A stretch of 64,000 bases of DNA. Origin: Hyphomicrobiales bacterium. GTDB taxonomy: Bacteria > Pseudomonadota > Alphaproteobacteria > Rhizobiales > Rhizobiaceae. The stretch covers positions 124,001-188,000 of the forward strand of contig UCJA01000009.1 of NCBI GenBank assembly GCA_900472675.1. The letters run 5' to 3'. The notes beneath the pieces are model-generated. The model made no database searches, was not told the DNA's origin, and saw only the letters and a program-made list of their open reading frames with translations. The position numbers and the translations under genes were made by a program. Shown here piece after piece: positions 19,287 through 26,911 of the stretch (its first letter is position 1; each line of letters begins with the position of its first letter).

Positions 19287-19529
19287 ATGCCCGGTACCAA
19301 TATGATTGTGATGTTTCAGGCTTTCGACAGCAATTCCCGCGGCGACGCCGTCCCAGCTGCCGCCGCCCAGCAGGCTGCGACCGAAAGCGAGGCAGTTGCG
19401 GCCGCCGACAAGCTGGCCGAAACCCATGCCGGCGCAGTCGCCTGGCGCCGTGACGTGCAGCCTGCGGTGGGAGAGATGAGCGAACCCATCATCCTGTTTC
19501 GCCGCGGTCTGGTCGGCGATTTCAACTAG
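19287..19529 (+). CDS. Small conserved-looking hypothetical protein, 80 residues
   Basis: The protein starts MPGTNMIVMFQAFDSNSRGD, has an Ala/Glu-rich middle, and ends VAWRRDVQPAVGEMSEPIILFRRGLVGDFN. It has no membrane segment and no recognised domain. I have seen similar unannotated small proteins in rhizobia, but this is memory, not a search. AAAGAGA precedes ATG 19287; a longer reading from 19182 has no better site. Confidence 0.6.
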   Translation: MPGTNMIVMFQAFDSNSRGDAVPAAAAQQAATESEAVAAADKLAETHAGAVAWRRDVQPAVGEMSEPIILFRRGLVGDFN

Positions 19530-19547
19530 TCTCGGAGCCGCGACGGC

Positions 19548-20576
19548 TCAGCCGATGGGCCGCATGAGATAATGGCCGACGCCCCAGACCTTGCCACGGT
19601 CGTGGCCGAACAGGCCAGCGGTGGCAAGGAAGAACAGCCGCCACCGGCGTTCCCAGACCCGCGCCTCCCGACCGTAGACGGTCTGCAGGATCGGGCGGAT
19701 TTCGGCGATATTGCTGTCGAAGGCCGCCAGCCAGTCGAGGGCCGTGCGTTGGTAGTGCACCCCGGACCAGCGCCAGTGCTGATCGACGTGGAACAGGTCT
19801 TCGAACCGTTGCGGGAGGTCGAAGGCGGGCATGATGCCGCCCGTAAAGAAGTACTGGGCGATCCAATCGGCCGGGTCCGCATGGTTGAACCGGTAGGAGC
19901 GATCCTGGTGGGTGAAGACGTGGAGGAAGAGCCGCCCGTCCGGCTTCAGCCAGTTTTTCACCCGGCCGAGCAGCTCGCGCCAGTTCGACATGTGTTCGAA
20001 CATTTCCACGGACACAACCCGATCGTAGCGTCCCTCTGTCGAGAATTCGTTCATGTCGGCTGTGATGACGTCGAGATTGTAGATCCCGCGCGACTCGGCC
20101 TGCCCGACAATGTAGTCGCGCTGGGAGGATGAATTGGAAACCGACGTAATGCGGGCATTCGGGAAAGTCTGCGCCAGATAAAGCGACAGGGAGCCCCAGC
20201 CGCAACCAAGCTCGAGAATGTCCATGCCGTCGAGAATATCGGCGTGAGCGACGGTTTCCGCCAGCCCGTGGACCTCGGCCTCGGCGAGCGTCGTGCTCTC
20301 CGTCGGATAGAGGCAGCTCGAATATTTCCGCTGCGGACCGAGGAACAGGGAGAAGAACGCGGCCGGAAGCTCGTAGTGCTGTTCGTTTGCTTCATCCACA
20401 TGCGCGGCGATCGGGTAGGCGCTCATATCGTCGACAAACCGGCGCTCCGTATCCGCGGACGTGGCCTGCAGGCGACGTTTTGTGCTTGCGCAAAGCATCT
20501 CGATGCCTGCCGTCGTCATCCGGTCGGTCAGCGGCAGCCGTTCAGCGGCTTGGATCGCCATAGCCCGCATGCTCAT
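19548..20576 (-). CDS. Short CFA-like SAM-dependent methyltransferase
   Basis: This 342-residue protein has a class I SAM site (LELGCGWGSL, 121-130) and family landmarks of cyclopropane-fatty-acid synthase-like enzymes: QHYELPAAFF near 67, YSSCLYP at 85-91, MFEHM at 192-196 and LHVF at 218-221. It lacks the larger N-terminal domain of classical CFA synthase. Such enzymes act on acyl chains already in phospholipid, but the reaction here is not known: it could be methylation, cyclopropanation or another acyl change. GGGAGAG precedes ATG 20576, which overlaps the stop of the DUF1295 gene by four bases (ATGA), so the two genes are translationally coupled. Confidence 0.88.
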   Translation of the reverse strand: MSMRAMAIQAAERLPLTDRMTTAGIEMLCASTKRRLQATSADTERRFVDDMSAYPIAAHVDEANEQHYELPAAFFSLFLGPQRKYSSCLYPTESTTLAEAEVHGLAETVAHADILDGMDILELGCGWGSLSLYLAQTFPNARITSVSNSSSQRDYIVGQAESRGIYNLDVITADMNEFSTEGRYDRVVSVEMFEHMSNWRELLGRVKNWLKPDGRLFLHVFTHQDRSYRFNHADPADWIAQYFFTGGIMPAFDLPQRFEDLFHVDQHWRWSGVHYQRTALDWLAAFDSNIAEIRPILQTVYGREARVWERRWRLFFLATAGLFGHDRGKVWGVGHYLMRPIG

Positions 20577-21364
20577 TGTGTCTCTCCCTGTTTGCGAGGA
20601 CCCGGAAAGAAGGCATTGACCCGGGTCTGAAGTGCTTTGAACTTGTCGCCGCGCGACCGCAGCATATGGGCCTCCAACGGCGGAATGCCAGACACATGGA
20701 CGAGCAGCCAGTACATCAGCGCCGGCGCCAGCAGCGACAGCCAGCTCCATGCACTTACGTTCAGGGCAAGCAGCGGATAGGCGCACCAGCCGAGCCACTC
20801 GAAGAAGTAATTGGGGTGGCGCGAGTACCGCCAGAGCCCGGTCTCGCAGACTTCGGTCTTCGCTTCGGGACGGCGGCGGAATTGGGTGAGTTGATGGTCC
20901 GACAGAGCTTCGCCTGCCAGCGCGATCACCGCGACGGCAAGGGCCAGGATGTCGATCACGCGCGGAAACGGTGCCGGGTTTACCGAGGCGAGATAAACGG
21001 CGAGCACCAGCACAAAGGCGGCTACGGCCTGGATCTGGAGGAACCAGAACAGACGAAAGGCGGCCGACGATCCCCACTCCTCGATGAACTTCGCGTAGCG
21101 CGGATCTTCACCGCCGCCCTTGGTGCGCCAGCCGATATGGGCACCAAGACGCAAGGCCCAGAGCCCGATCACCACCAGCACCGCGATCCGGCGTTCCAGC
21201 GGACCGTCTGCTGCAAGTGCTGCGACAATTCCGGCGACCCCGACACTCAAGGACCACACCGTGTCGATCCATCCGCTGGAGCCGGTCCACCTCTGTAGCG
21301 CCCAGGCGAGCGACATGGCGACGGAGAGCCCGATCGCCAGCCATAAAAGAATCAAGTGATCCAT
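20573..21364 (-). CDS. DUF1295 membrane protein (steroid 5-alpha-reductase-like)
   Basis: The 263-residue protein has about seven membrane helices and the C-terminal motif YSRHPNYFFEWLGW shared by isoprenylcysteine methyltransferase and steroid reductase-like families. DUF1295 members are thought to be membrane reductases or methyl-transfer enzymes acting on lipid-like substrates, and the exact activity is unknown. It is the first gene of a two-gene operon with the short CFA-like methyltransferase and is divergent from the FAD oxidoreductase operon, with 184 bases between. ATG 21364 is chosen because it begins the first helix (MDHLILLWLAIG) and has GGCGGA upstream. Confidence 0.88.
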   Translation of the reverse strand: MDHLILLWLAIGLSVAMSLAWALQRWTGSSGWIDTVWSLSVGVAGIVAALAADGPLERRIAVLVVIGLWALRLGAHIGWRTKGGGEDPRYAKFIEEWGSSAAFRLFWFLQIQAVAAFVLVLAVYLASVNPAPFPRVIDILALAVAVIALAGEALSDHQLTQFRRRPEAKTEVCETGLWRYSRHPNYFFEWLGWCAYPLLALNVSAWSWLSLLAPALMYWLLVHVSGIPPLEAHMLRSRGDKFKALQTRVNAFFPGPRKQGETQ

Positions 21365-21548
21365 GAATTCGTCCGCCTTGCATGAGCTCTTGCTTTGCCT
21401 CGATGTACGGCGGACGCCGTCGAATGGTTTTCCGGCTTCGCGAAAAAGAACAGGAAAAAGAACGCAGCCGAGAAAACTATTTGCGGCAAACTGTCGTACC
21501 TGCTTTCGATGACGGCATGTGGCCGTGCATGGGGCGAGAGAAAACGGC

Positions 21549-22913
21549 ATGGGATTTCACGAACGCACGGCAGGTGGGCAGCGCCGCAGGATCGCGATCA
21601 TAGGCAGCGGAATCTCCGGCATGTCTGCGGCCTGGCTGCTGTCCCAGCGGCACGAGGCGACCCTGTTCGAAGCGTCGGACCGCATCGGCGGCCACAGCAA
21701 CACCGTTCGGTTCGATACCTCAGGCGGCCCGGTCTTCGTCGATACCGGTTTTATCGTCTACAACGAGGTGACATATCCCAACCTCACGGCGCTGTTTGCA
21801 CACTTGCAGGTCCCGACTGTCGCCTCGGACATGTCGTTTGCCGTTTCCCTCGATGACGGCAGCTTCGAATATGCCGGTGGAGGCAGCCCGCTGGGGCTGT
21901 TGGCCCGCAAACGGAACCTGGTCAGCCCGCGTTTCTGGTCGATGATGCGGGATTTGCTGCGTTTCTACCGCACGGCACCCGGCGACCTTGCGACGATGGG
22001 CGACATTACGCTCGACGACTACCTGACCCGCAACCGCTACAGACGCGCCTTCCGCAACGATCATCTCTATCCCATGGCGGCGGCCATCTGGTCGACTCCC
22101 GCCATGGAGGTCGGATCTTATCCGGCTGCGAGTTTCGTGCGGTTCTGCTGCAATCATGGCCTGCTGAAGCTGCGCGACCGGCCGGTCTGGCGCACCGTTC
22201 AGGGCGGCAGCCGCAGCTATGTTGCAAGGCTGACGGCGGGCTTTGCAGATCGCATCCGCCTGTCCACGCCGATCAAGTCCGTGCTGCGCCACGAAAGCGG
22301 CGTCGAGCTGGTCGATGCCCATGGTGGTCGTTCCAGCTTCGACGACGTAGTGATTGCAACCCACGCCGACCAGGCGCTGCTGATGCTGCACGATGCAAGC
22401 GACCGGGAGAGACGCATTCTCGGTGCCTTCCGCTATTCGCGCAACGAAGCCGTCCTGCATACGGATAGCGAGCTGATGCCGAAGCGGCGGGCAGCCTGGT
22501 CGAGCTGGAATTATGTCGGCAGGACAGGCGAGGGGCCAACCCAGCCGTCCATCACCTACTGGATGAACCGGTTGCAGAAGTTGGGTACGGCCCCGCCGAC
22601 CTTCGTGACGCTGAACCCGCAGCGCGAGCCCCGTGCCGAGACCGTGATCCGCCGCGAAACCTATGAGCATCCCATATTCGACACGGCCACCGAGCAGGCT
22701 CAAGCCGAGATCTGGTCGCTGCAGGGCCACCGCAACACCTGGTTCTGTGGGGCCCATTTCGGTGCCGGCTTCCATGAGGACGGGCTGCAGGCGGGTCTTG
22801 CCGTAGCGGAAGATCTCGGAGGAATGCGGCGCCCCTGGCAGGTCGAGGGCGAGAGCGCACGCATCATCCGCACGTCCGTCGCGCCGCCCGTTGAACTGGC
22901 GGAACCCGCATGA
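21549..22913 (+). CDS. FAD-dependent oxidoreductase (amine oxidase-like) of a fatty-acid modification cluster
   Basis: This 454-residue flavoprotein has the Rossmann motif IGSGISGMSAAWLL at about 18-31 and the DTGFIVYNE segment typical of the COG2907 family. The end (FCGAHFGAGFHEDGLQAGLAVAEDL) is the conserved FAD-binding close. Flavoproteins next to CFA-like methyltransferases are involved in unusual acyl modifications in other bacteria (reduction of methylene fatty acids in actinobacteria, desaturation in furan fatty-acid synthesis in alphaproteobacteria); the assignment to one of these is inference. The start at 21549 has GAGAGAA upstream; 21519 is the alternative. Its stop overlaps the next start (ATGA). 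Confidence 0.87.
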   Translation: MGFHERTAGGQRRRIAIIGSGISGMSAAWLLSQRHEATLFEASDRIGGHSNTVRFDTSGGPVFVDTGFIVYNEVTYPNLTALFAHLQVPTVASDMSFAVSLDDGSFEYAGGGSPLGLLARKRNLVSPRFWSMMRDLLRFYRTAPGDLATMGDITLDDYLTRNRYRRAFRNDHLYPMAAAIWSTPAMEVGSYPAASFVRFCCNHGLLKLRDRPVWRTVQGGSRSYVARLTAGFADRIRLSTPIKSVLRHESGVELVDAHGGRSSFDDVVIATHADQALLMLHDASDRERRILGAFRYSRNEAVLHTDSELMPKRRAAWSSWNYVGRTGEGPTQPSITYWMNRLQKLGTAPPTFVTLNPQREPRAETVIRRETYEHPIFDTATEQAQAEIWSLQGHRNTWFCGAHFGAGFHEDGLQAGLAVAEDLGGMRRPWQVEGESARIIRTSVAPPVELAEPA

Positions 22914-23731
22914 CCGAGATCTCCCGTTCAGCCTTGTTTCTTGGCGATGTCACCCATGCGCGCCTCCGTCCGAAGGTGCACAAACTGGCCTACAAGATCT
23001 ATTCGCTGCTGATCGACCTGGACGAACTCGATGCACTCCATCATCGGCTGCGGCTGTTTTCGGTTGACCGCTTCAACCTTTTCTCCTTTCACGCAAAAGA
23101 TCGGGGCGACCGGTCGGGGAGGGATCTGAAAGGGCAGGTAGAGGCGGCCATGCGCCAGTCTGGAGTGGAGACCGATGGTGGCCCGATCCGCCTTCTGACC
23201 ATGCCAAGACTGCTCGGCTGGGCCTTCAACCCCTTGAGCGTCTTCTTCTGCTACGGGCAGAAAGGCGACCTGCGCGCCGTCCTGTGGGAAGTGGACAACA
23301 CCTTCGGCGAGCGCCACGGATATATGATGCCCGTCGAGCAGGTCGGCTCGGACGGGGTGGTCCGCCAGGCCACCGACAAGCATTTCTACGTCTCGCCCTT
23401 TATGAATCTCGATCTGCGCTACCGGTTCGAAGTGTCGCCGCCGGGCGAACGGCTCGCCATCCGCATCGATACCGATGATAGCGAAGGCCTCGTCCTGACC
23501 GCGCGCCATCTGGCGCGGCGCCAAGACCTGACGGACGCGGCTCTGCTTAAGGCGTTTTTCATGATCCCTTTGCTGACCCTGCGCGTTGTCGGCGGAATTC
23601 ATTGGGAAGCGCTAAAAATCTGGTGGAAGGGCGTTCCCCTGCAGAAACGTCCGCCGCCACCCCGGGAGCCGCTTTCGGTCGTTCCCAAACGTGCAGCCAT
23701 ACAGGAGACCGAGGCGCATGAGCCAGTCTGA
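22910..23731 (+). CDS. DUF1365 domain protein
   Basis: The 273-residue soluble protein carries the DUF1365 hallmarks: FLGDVTHARLRPKVHKLAYKI at the start, RLLTMPRLLGWAFNPLSVFFCY near 100, and KHFYVSPFMNLDLRYRF near 160. Its function is unknown, but it is nearly always encoded between the FAD oxidoreductase and the CFA-like methyltransferase, so it probably acts in the same acyl-modification pathway. It starts in a four-base overlap with the oxidoreductase and ends overlapping the methyltransferase by 14 bases. Confidence 0.92.
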   Translation: MTEISRSALFLGDVTHARLRPKVHKLAYKIYSLLIDLDELDALHHRLRLFSVDRFNLFSFHAKDRGDRSGRDLKGQVEAAMRQSGVETDGGPIRLLTMPRLLGWAFNPLSVFFCYGQKGDLRAVLWEVDNTFGERHGYMMPVEQVGSDGVVRQATDKHFYVSPFMNLDLRYRFEVSPPGERLAIRIDTDDSEGLVLTARHLARRQDLTDAALLKAFFMIPLLTLRVVGGIHWEALKIWWKGVPLQKRPPPPREPLSVVPKRAAIQETEAHEPV

Positions 23732-24974
23732 CCAATTTTCCAACCTTGGCGTGGAAGCCTCGGTGCAGCGCCGGCGGGCGAGCCTGACGGCCAGGATCTT
23801 CCAGCACTGGCTGCGTGATCTGCGTTATGGGCGGCTGAAGATCGTCCTGCCCTCGGGCGAGGCGGTCGAGCAGAGCGGGATGCATCCCGGACCGGAAGCG
23901 ATAGTGGTCGTGAAGAGATGGCGCTTGCTGCGGAGGCTGCTGGCCGCTGGCGACATCGGCTTTGCGGAAGGCTACATCAACGAGGACTGGACGACGCCGG
24001 ACCTCGCAGCCCTGTTGAGACTGGGCGCCTGCAACGTGGAAGCGCTGGCCGCAGCCGGGCAGGGCAATCCCGTCATGCAGATGGTCAACCGCCTGCGCCA
24101 CCTTCTGAACACCAACAGTCGACGCGGCAGCCGCCGCAACATTGAGGCGCACTACGACATCGGCAACGACTTCTACAAGGCCTGGCTCGACCCCTCCATG
24201 CTCTACTCGTCTGGTGTCTATGACGACGCGACGAACACGCTGGAGGCCGCGCAGCGCAACAAGCTGGAGCGCATCCGCCAGAAGCTTGACATGCCGGCCG
24301 GCGCAAGCGTGCTCGAGATCGGCTGCGGCTGGGGCGCCCTGGCGGTGGATCTGGCTCAGGCGGCCGATGCCCGGGTGACCGGCATCACGCTCTCGCCCTC
24401 GCAACTCGCCTGGGCAAAGGATCTGTCCGAACGCAGCGGCGTATCCGACCGCGTGTCTCTAGAACTCACCGACTACCGCGACCTTCGCGGCAGCTTTGAC
24501 CGGATCGTCTCGATCGAAATGTTCGAGGCTGTCGGCGAGCGCTATTGGCCCGATTATTTCCAGGCGCTGAAACGCACTTTGAAGCCCGGCGGCCGCGCCG
24601 TCCTGCAGATCATCTCGATCGAGGAAAAGCGCTTCGACCGCTACCGGCGCAAGGCGGATTTCATCCAGAAATACATCTTCCCCGGTGGCTTTCTGCCGTC
24701 TGACACGGCGCTTGAGGCACAGGTGGAACGGGCCGGCCTCGCCCTCGTGGAAGTCGAGCACTTCGGAAAATCCTATGCCCGCACATTGGCGGAGTGGCGG
24801 GCCCGGTTCAATGCGAACTGGGACAGCATCGCCGCCCAGGGCTTCGACGAGCGCTTCCACCGCCTCTGGAACTACTACCTCGCCTATTGCGAAGCAGGCT
24901 TCGAGGAGGGGCGGATCAACGTTGGTTTTTACACAATCGAGCACGAACTACATGCAAGGGAGGTCGGTGCATGA
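23718..24974 (+). CDS. CFA-like SAM-dependent acyl-phospholipid methyltransferase
   Basis: The 418-residue protein has an N-terminal lipid-binding region (about 1-130) and a class I methyltransferase domain with VLEIGCGWG at 198-206. It follows CFA synthase across its length (HYDIGNDFYKAWLDPSMLYSS, DFIQKYIFPGGFLPS). Compared with E. coli CFA synthase from memory, the catalytic glutamate is kept (E270 in MFEAVG), but two bicarbonate-ligand positions differ: the cysteine after YS is Ser (YSSG, about 163-166) and the histidine in LLH is Gln (Q297). It may therefore make a methyl or methylene chain instead of a ring. GAGG precedes ATG 23718, and translation is coupled to DUF1365. Confidence 0.9.
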   Translation: MSQSDQFSNLGVEASVQRRRASLTARIFQHWLRDLRYGRLKIVLPSGEAVEQSGMHPGPEAIVVVKRWRLLRRLLAAGDIGFAEGYINEDWTTPDLAALLRLGACNVEALAAAGQGNPVMQMVNRLRHLLNTNSRRGSRRNIEAHYDIGNDFYKAWLDPSMLYSSGVYDDATNTLEAAQRNKLERIRQKLDMPAGASVLEIGCGWGALAVDLAQAADARVTGITLSPSQLAWAKDLSERSGVSDRVSLELTDYRDLRGSFDRIVSIEMFEAVGERYWPDYFQALKRTLKPGGRAVLQIISIEEKRFDRYRRKADFIQKYIFPGGFLPSDTALEAQVERAGLALVEVEHFGKSYARTLAEWRARFNANWDSIAAQGFDERFHRLWNYYLAYCEAGFEEGRINVGFYTIEHELHAREVGA

Positions 24975-25342
24975 GCAAGTTTCTGATCGCAATCCTGTTG
25001 GGCACCCTGGGCGCGACGTCTGCCAGCGCTGCCGACATTCAGGGCGAATGGGCCCGCGGAGACGGCAACGCGCGCGTCAAGATCGCGCCCTGTGGAAAAG
25101 ATGTCTGCGCGACCAACACCTGGATCCGCCCCGGCACGCGTAAGGAGAAGACGGGCGATCGGCTGGTCATGACCATCCAGCCGTCCGGGGAGGGTGCCTA
25201 TGCGGGCAGCGCCTTCGATCCGCAGCGCAACCTCACCTACAAGATCAGCGTGAACATCAACGGCGACAGCATGACCACCCGTGGCTGCATCGTCGCCGGA
25301 CTGCTCTGCAAGGGCGTCAACTGGACAAGGATCGGATCATGA
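24971..25342 (+). CDS. DUF2147 secreted protein
   Basis: The 123-residue protein has a signal peptide (cleavage expected after TSASA, about residue 21) and a small beta-barrel DUF2147 domain with the GEWARGDGNARVKIAPCG opening and a GCIVAGLLCKG close; three or four cysteines could form disulfides in the periplasm. DUF2147 proteins have a lipocalin-like shape and unknown function. The start overlaps the methyltransferase stop (ATGA), so it belongs to the same operon. Confidence 0.9.
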   Translation: MSKFLIAILLGTLGATSASAADIQGEWARGDGNARVKIAPCGKDVCATNTWIRPGTRKEKTGDRLVMTIQPSGEGAYAGSAFDPQRNLTYKISVNINGDSMTTRGCIVAGLLCKGVNWTRIGS

Positions 25343-25779
25343 ATGACGTGCCTGCACGGAACCTGCCGTTCCGGGTCTATGCGGTGGCTTATGTCTGCAC
25401 GCTGGTGATCTTCACCGGAATCGATTTCGTCTGGCTCAGTGCCATGGCGAGCTACCTCTACCAGCCGATCCTGGGTGACATGCTGGCGCCGCAGCCCCGG
25501 ATGCTGCCGGCCGTCATCTTCTATATCTTCTTTGCAGGCGGCCTGACCTATCTTGCTGTCCGGCCTGGTCTGGCCGCGCGCTCGGCCCGCATCGCGCTCG
25601 TCAACGGCGCGGTCCTGGGCTTCACCGCCTATGCCACCTACGACCTTACCAACCATGCGACGCTGAAGAACTGGTCGGCGATGCTGACGGTACCCGACCT
25701 CATCTGGGGCAGTGCATTGTCAGCGCTTTCTGCTGGCCTTGCAGTGCTCTTCGTACGGCGTTTCATGTCGGAGACCTGA
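25339..25779 (+). CDS. DUF2177 membrane protein
   Basis: The 146-residue protein has four predicted membrane helices and the DUF2177 motifs (DFVWLSAMASYLYQPILGDML near residue 30, GFTAYATYDLTNHATL near 95). Its function is unknown, and it is a standard companion of this CFA-like cluster. It starts in a four-base overlap with DUF2147 and is the last gene of the five-gene operon. Confidence 0.92.
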   Translation: MNDVPARNLPFRVYAVAYVCTLVIFTGIDFVWLSAMASYLYQPILGDMLAPQPRMLPAVIFYIFFAGGLTYLAVRPGLAARSARIALVNGAVLGFTAYATYDLTNHATLKNWSAMLTVPDLIWGSALSALSAGLAVLFVRRFMSET

Positions 25780-25936
25780 ACTAAAATCGCGGGTTGCACG
25801 GCTGCGGATCGTGCGTCTTTTAGTCCGCTGCGCTATAGTCTCTGTGTCGATCATGCTCTGCGACCGTTCGGTGGATTGACCACGGCGGACAGGCCTATAA
25901 CATCGGCGTCCAGAATTGACAAAAGCGGATCTCGAA

Positions 25937-26653
25937 ATGACGTCGAGCGAGCAGAACCAGGGCGGCCGGGCACAGGACGAGATCCTGGCAGGCGAATATG
26001 TTCTCGGGGTGCTGCTGCCGGAGGCGCGACGCAGCGTGGAGCAGCGCATGGCCTATGACCGGGCCTTCGCGCGCATCGTCAAGCGATGGAAGGCGGATAT
26101 CGCCGCCCTCAGGGATGACGACGTGGATGTCGTCCCGATGCAGGCGAGACTGCGGCGGATCGAGCGACAACCGGATCTGGCGTTTCGTCCGGCGTCTCGC
26201 ATGGTCAGCCTTTGGGGTTCGACCGCTTTCTGGCGCATCATGGCGCTGGGCGCACTGGCCATTGCCGGGGCAGCCCTGATCCCCGAAGTTACCCCTGTTG
26301 CGACCCCACAAAGACAAGCGGCACGGCTGGGCGAACTTGCCGTGCCGGCGAGCCAGCTGGGCCTGCTCGCCACCTATGATGCAGCCAGCGGACAGTTGCG
26401 ACTGGTGCCGGTGGGGACCGGCCTTCCGGCGGAGAATGCGCTGCAGCTTTGGCTGGTCACATCAGACGGTCGTCAGCAATCCCTGGGCACCCTTGGGCGG
26501 AACGCGGATGGCGCTCTCACGGTGCCGGTCGAGCTTCAGGGCAGGCTCGCCGAAGGCGCCACGCTGATGGTCAGCCTGGAGCCTCTCGGCGGCTCGCAGA
26601 CCGGCCTGCCCACCGGGCCTGTGGTCGCCACCGGTCCAATCCAGGCCTTCTAA
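25937..26653 (+). CDS. RskA-family anti-sigma factor, no sigma gene adjacent
   Basis: The 238-residue protein has an N-terminal cytoplasmic region resembling anti-sigma domains (ILAGEYVLGVLLPEARR), one membrane helix at about 98-116, and a periplasmic RskA domain with LQLWLVTSDGRQQSLGTLG and the PTGPVVATGP end. Such proteins hold an ECF sigma factor at the membrane until a signal triggers release. No zinc-binding HxxxCxxC motif is present. No ECF sigma gene lies on either side. The 157-base gap after DUF2177 leaves open whether it is in that operon. ATG 25937 is preferred over the upstream TTG at 25916. Confidence 0.8.
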   Translation: MTSSEQNQGGRAQDEILAGEYVLGVLLPEARRSVEQRMAYDRAFARIVKRWKADIAALRDDDVDVVPMQARLRRIERQPDLAFRPASRMVSLWGSTAFWRIMALGALAIAGAALIPEVTPVATPQRQAARLGELAVPASQLGLLATYDAASGQLRLVPVGTGLPAENALQLWLVTSDGRQQSLGTLGRNADGALTVPVELQGRLAEGATLMVSLEPLGGSQTGLPTGPVVATGPIQAF

Positions 26654-26686
26654 CGCACACGAAGAAGATAACGGGGTGATTCGACG

Positions 26687-26854
26687 TCACGCCGTCTGTT
26701 CGGCCATCTCGACCAGTTCGAGGATCACGTCGAGCGCTTCTGAGAGCACGACCATGAGCTGGTCGGGCGACAGATCCTCCTCGTTCTCCAAGGCGTTCTG
26801 AAGTTTTGCGATGATATCGGCGCTGATGCTCTGTGCGGAGCTGGGTTCGGCCAT
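26687..26854 (-). CDS. Small acidic hypothetical protein, 55 residues
   Basis: The protein starts MAEPSSAQSISADII and is mostly helical and acidic (KLQNALENEEDLSPDQLMVVLSEAL). No family is recognised. A GGTAAGGAA site precedes ATG 26854; 26890 is a less likely start. It is convergent with the anti-sigma gene. Confidence 0.5.
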   Translation of the reverse strand: MAEPSSAQSISADIIAKLQNALENEEDLSPDQLMVVLSEALDVILELVEMAEQTA

Positions 26855-26911
26855 ATGACGTTCCTTACCTTCAATCTGCTGCGCAGGCACCGCGCCTGAT
26901 GAGTCGTGGTC

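Noticed and set aside
20577..21077. Upstream extension of the short CFA-like methyltransferase into the DUF1295 gene
   Set aside because: The extended part is an out-of-frame shadow; the ATGA overlap and ribosome site place the start at 20576.
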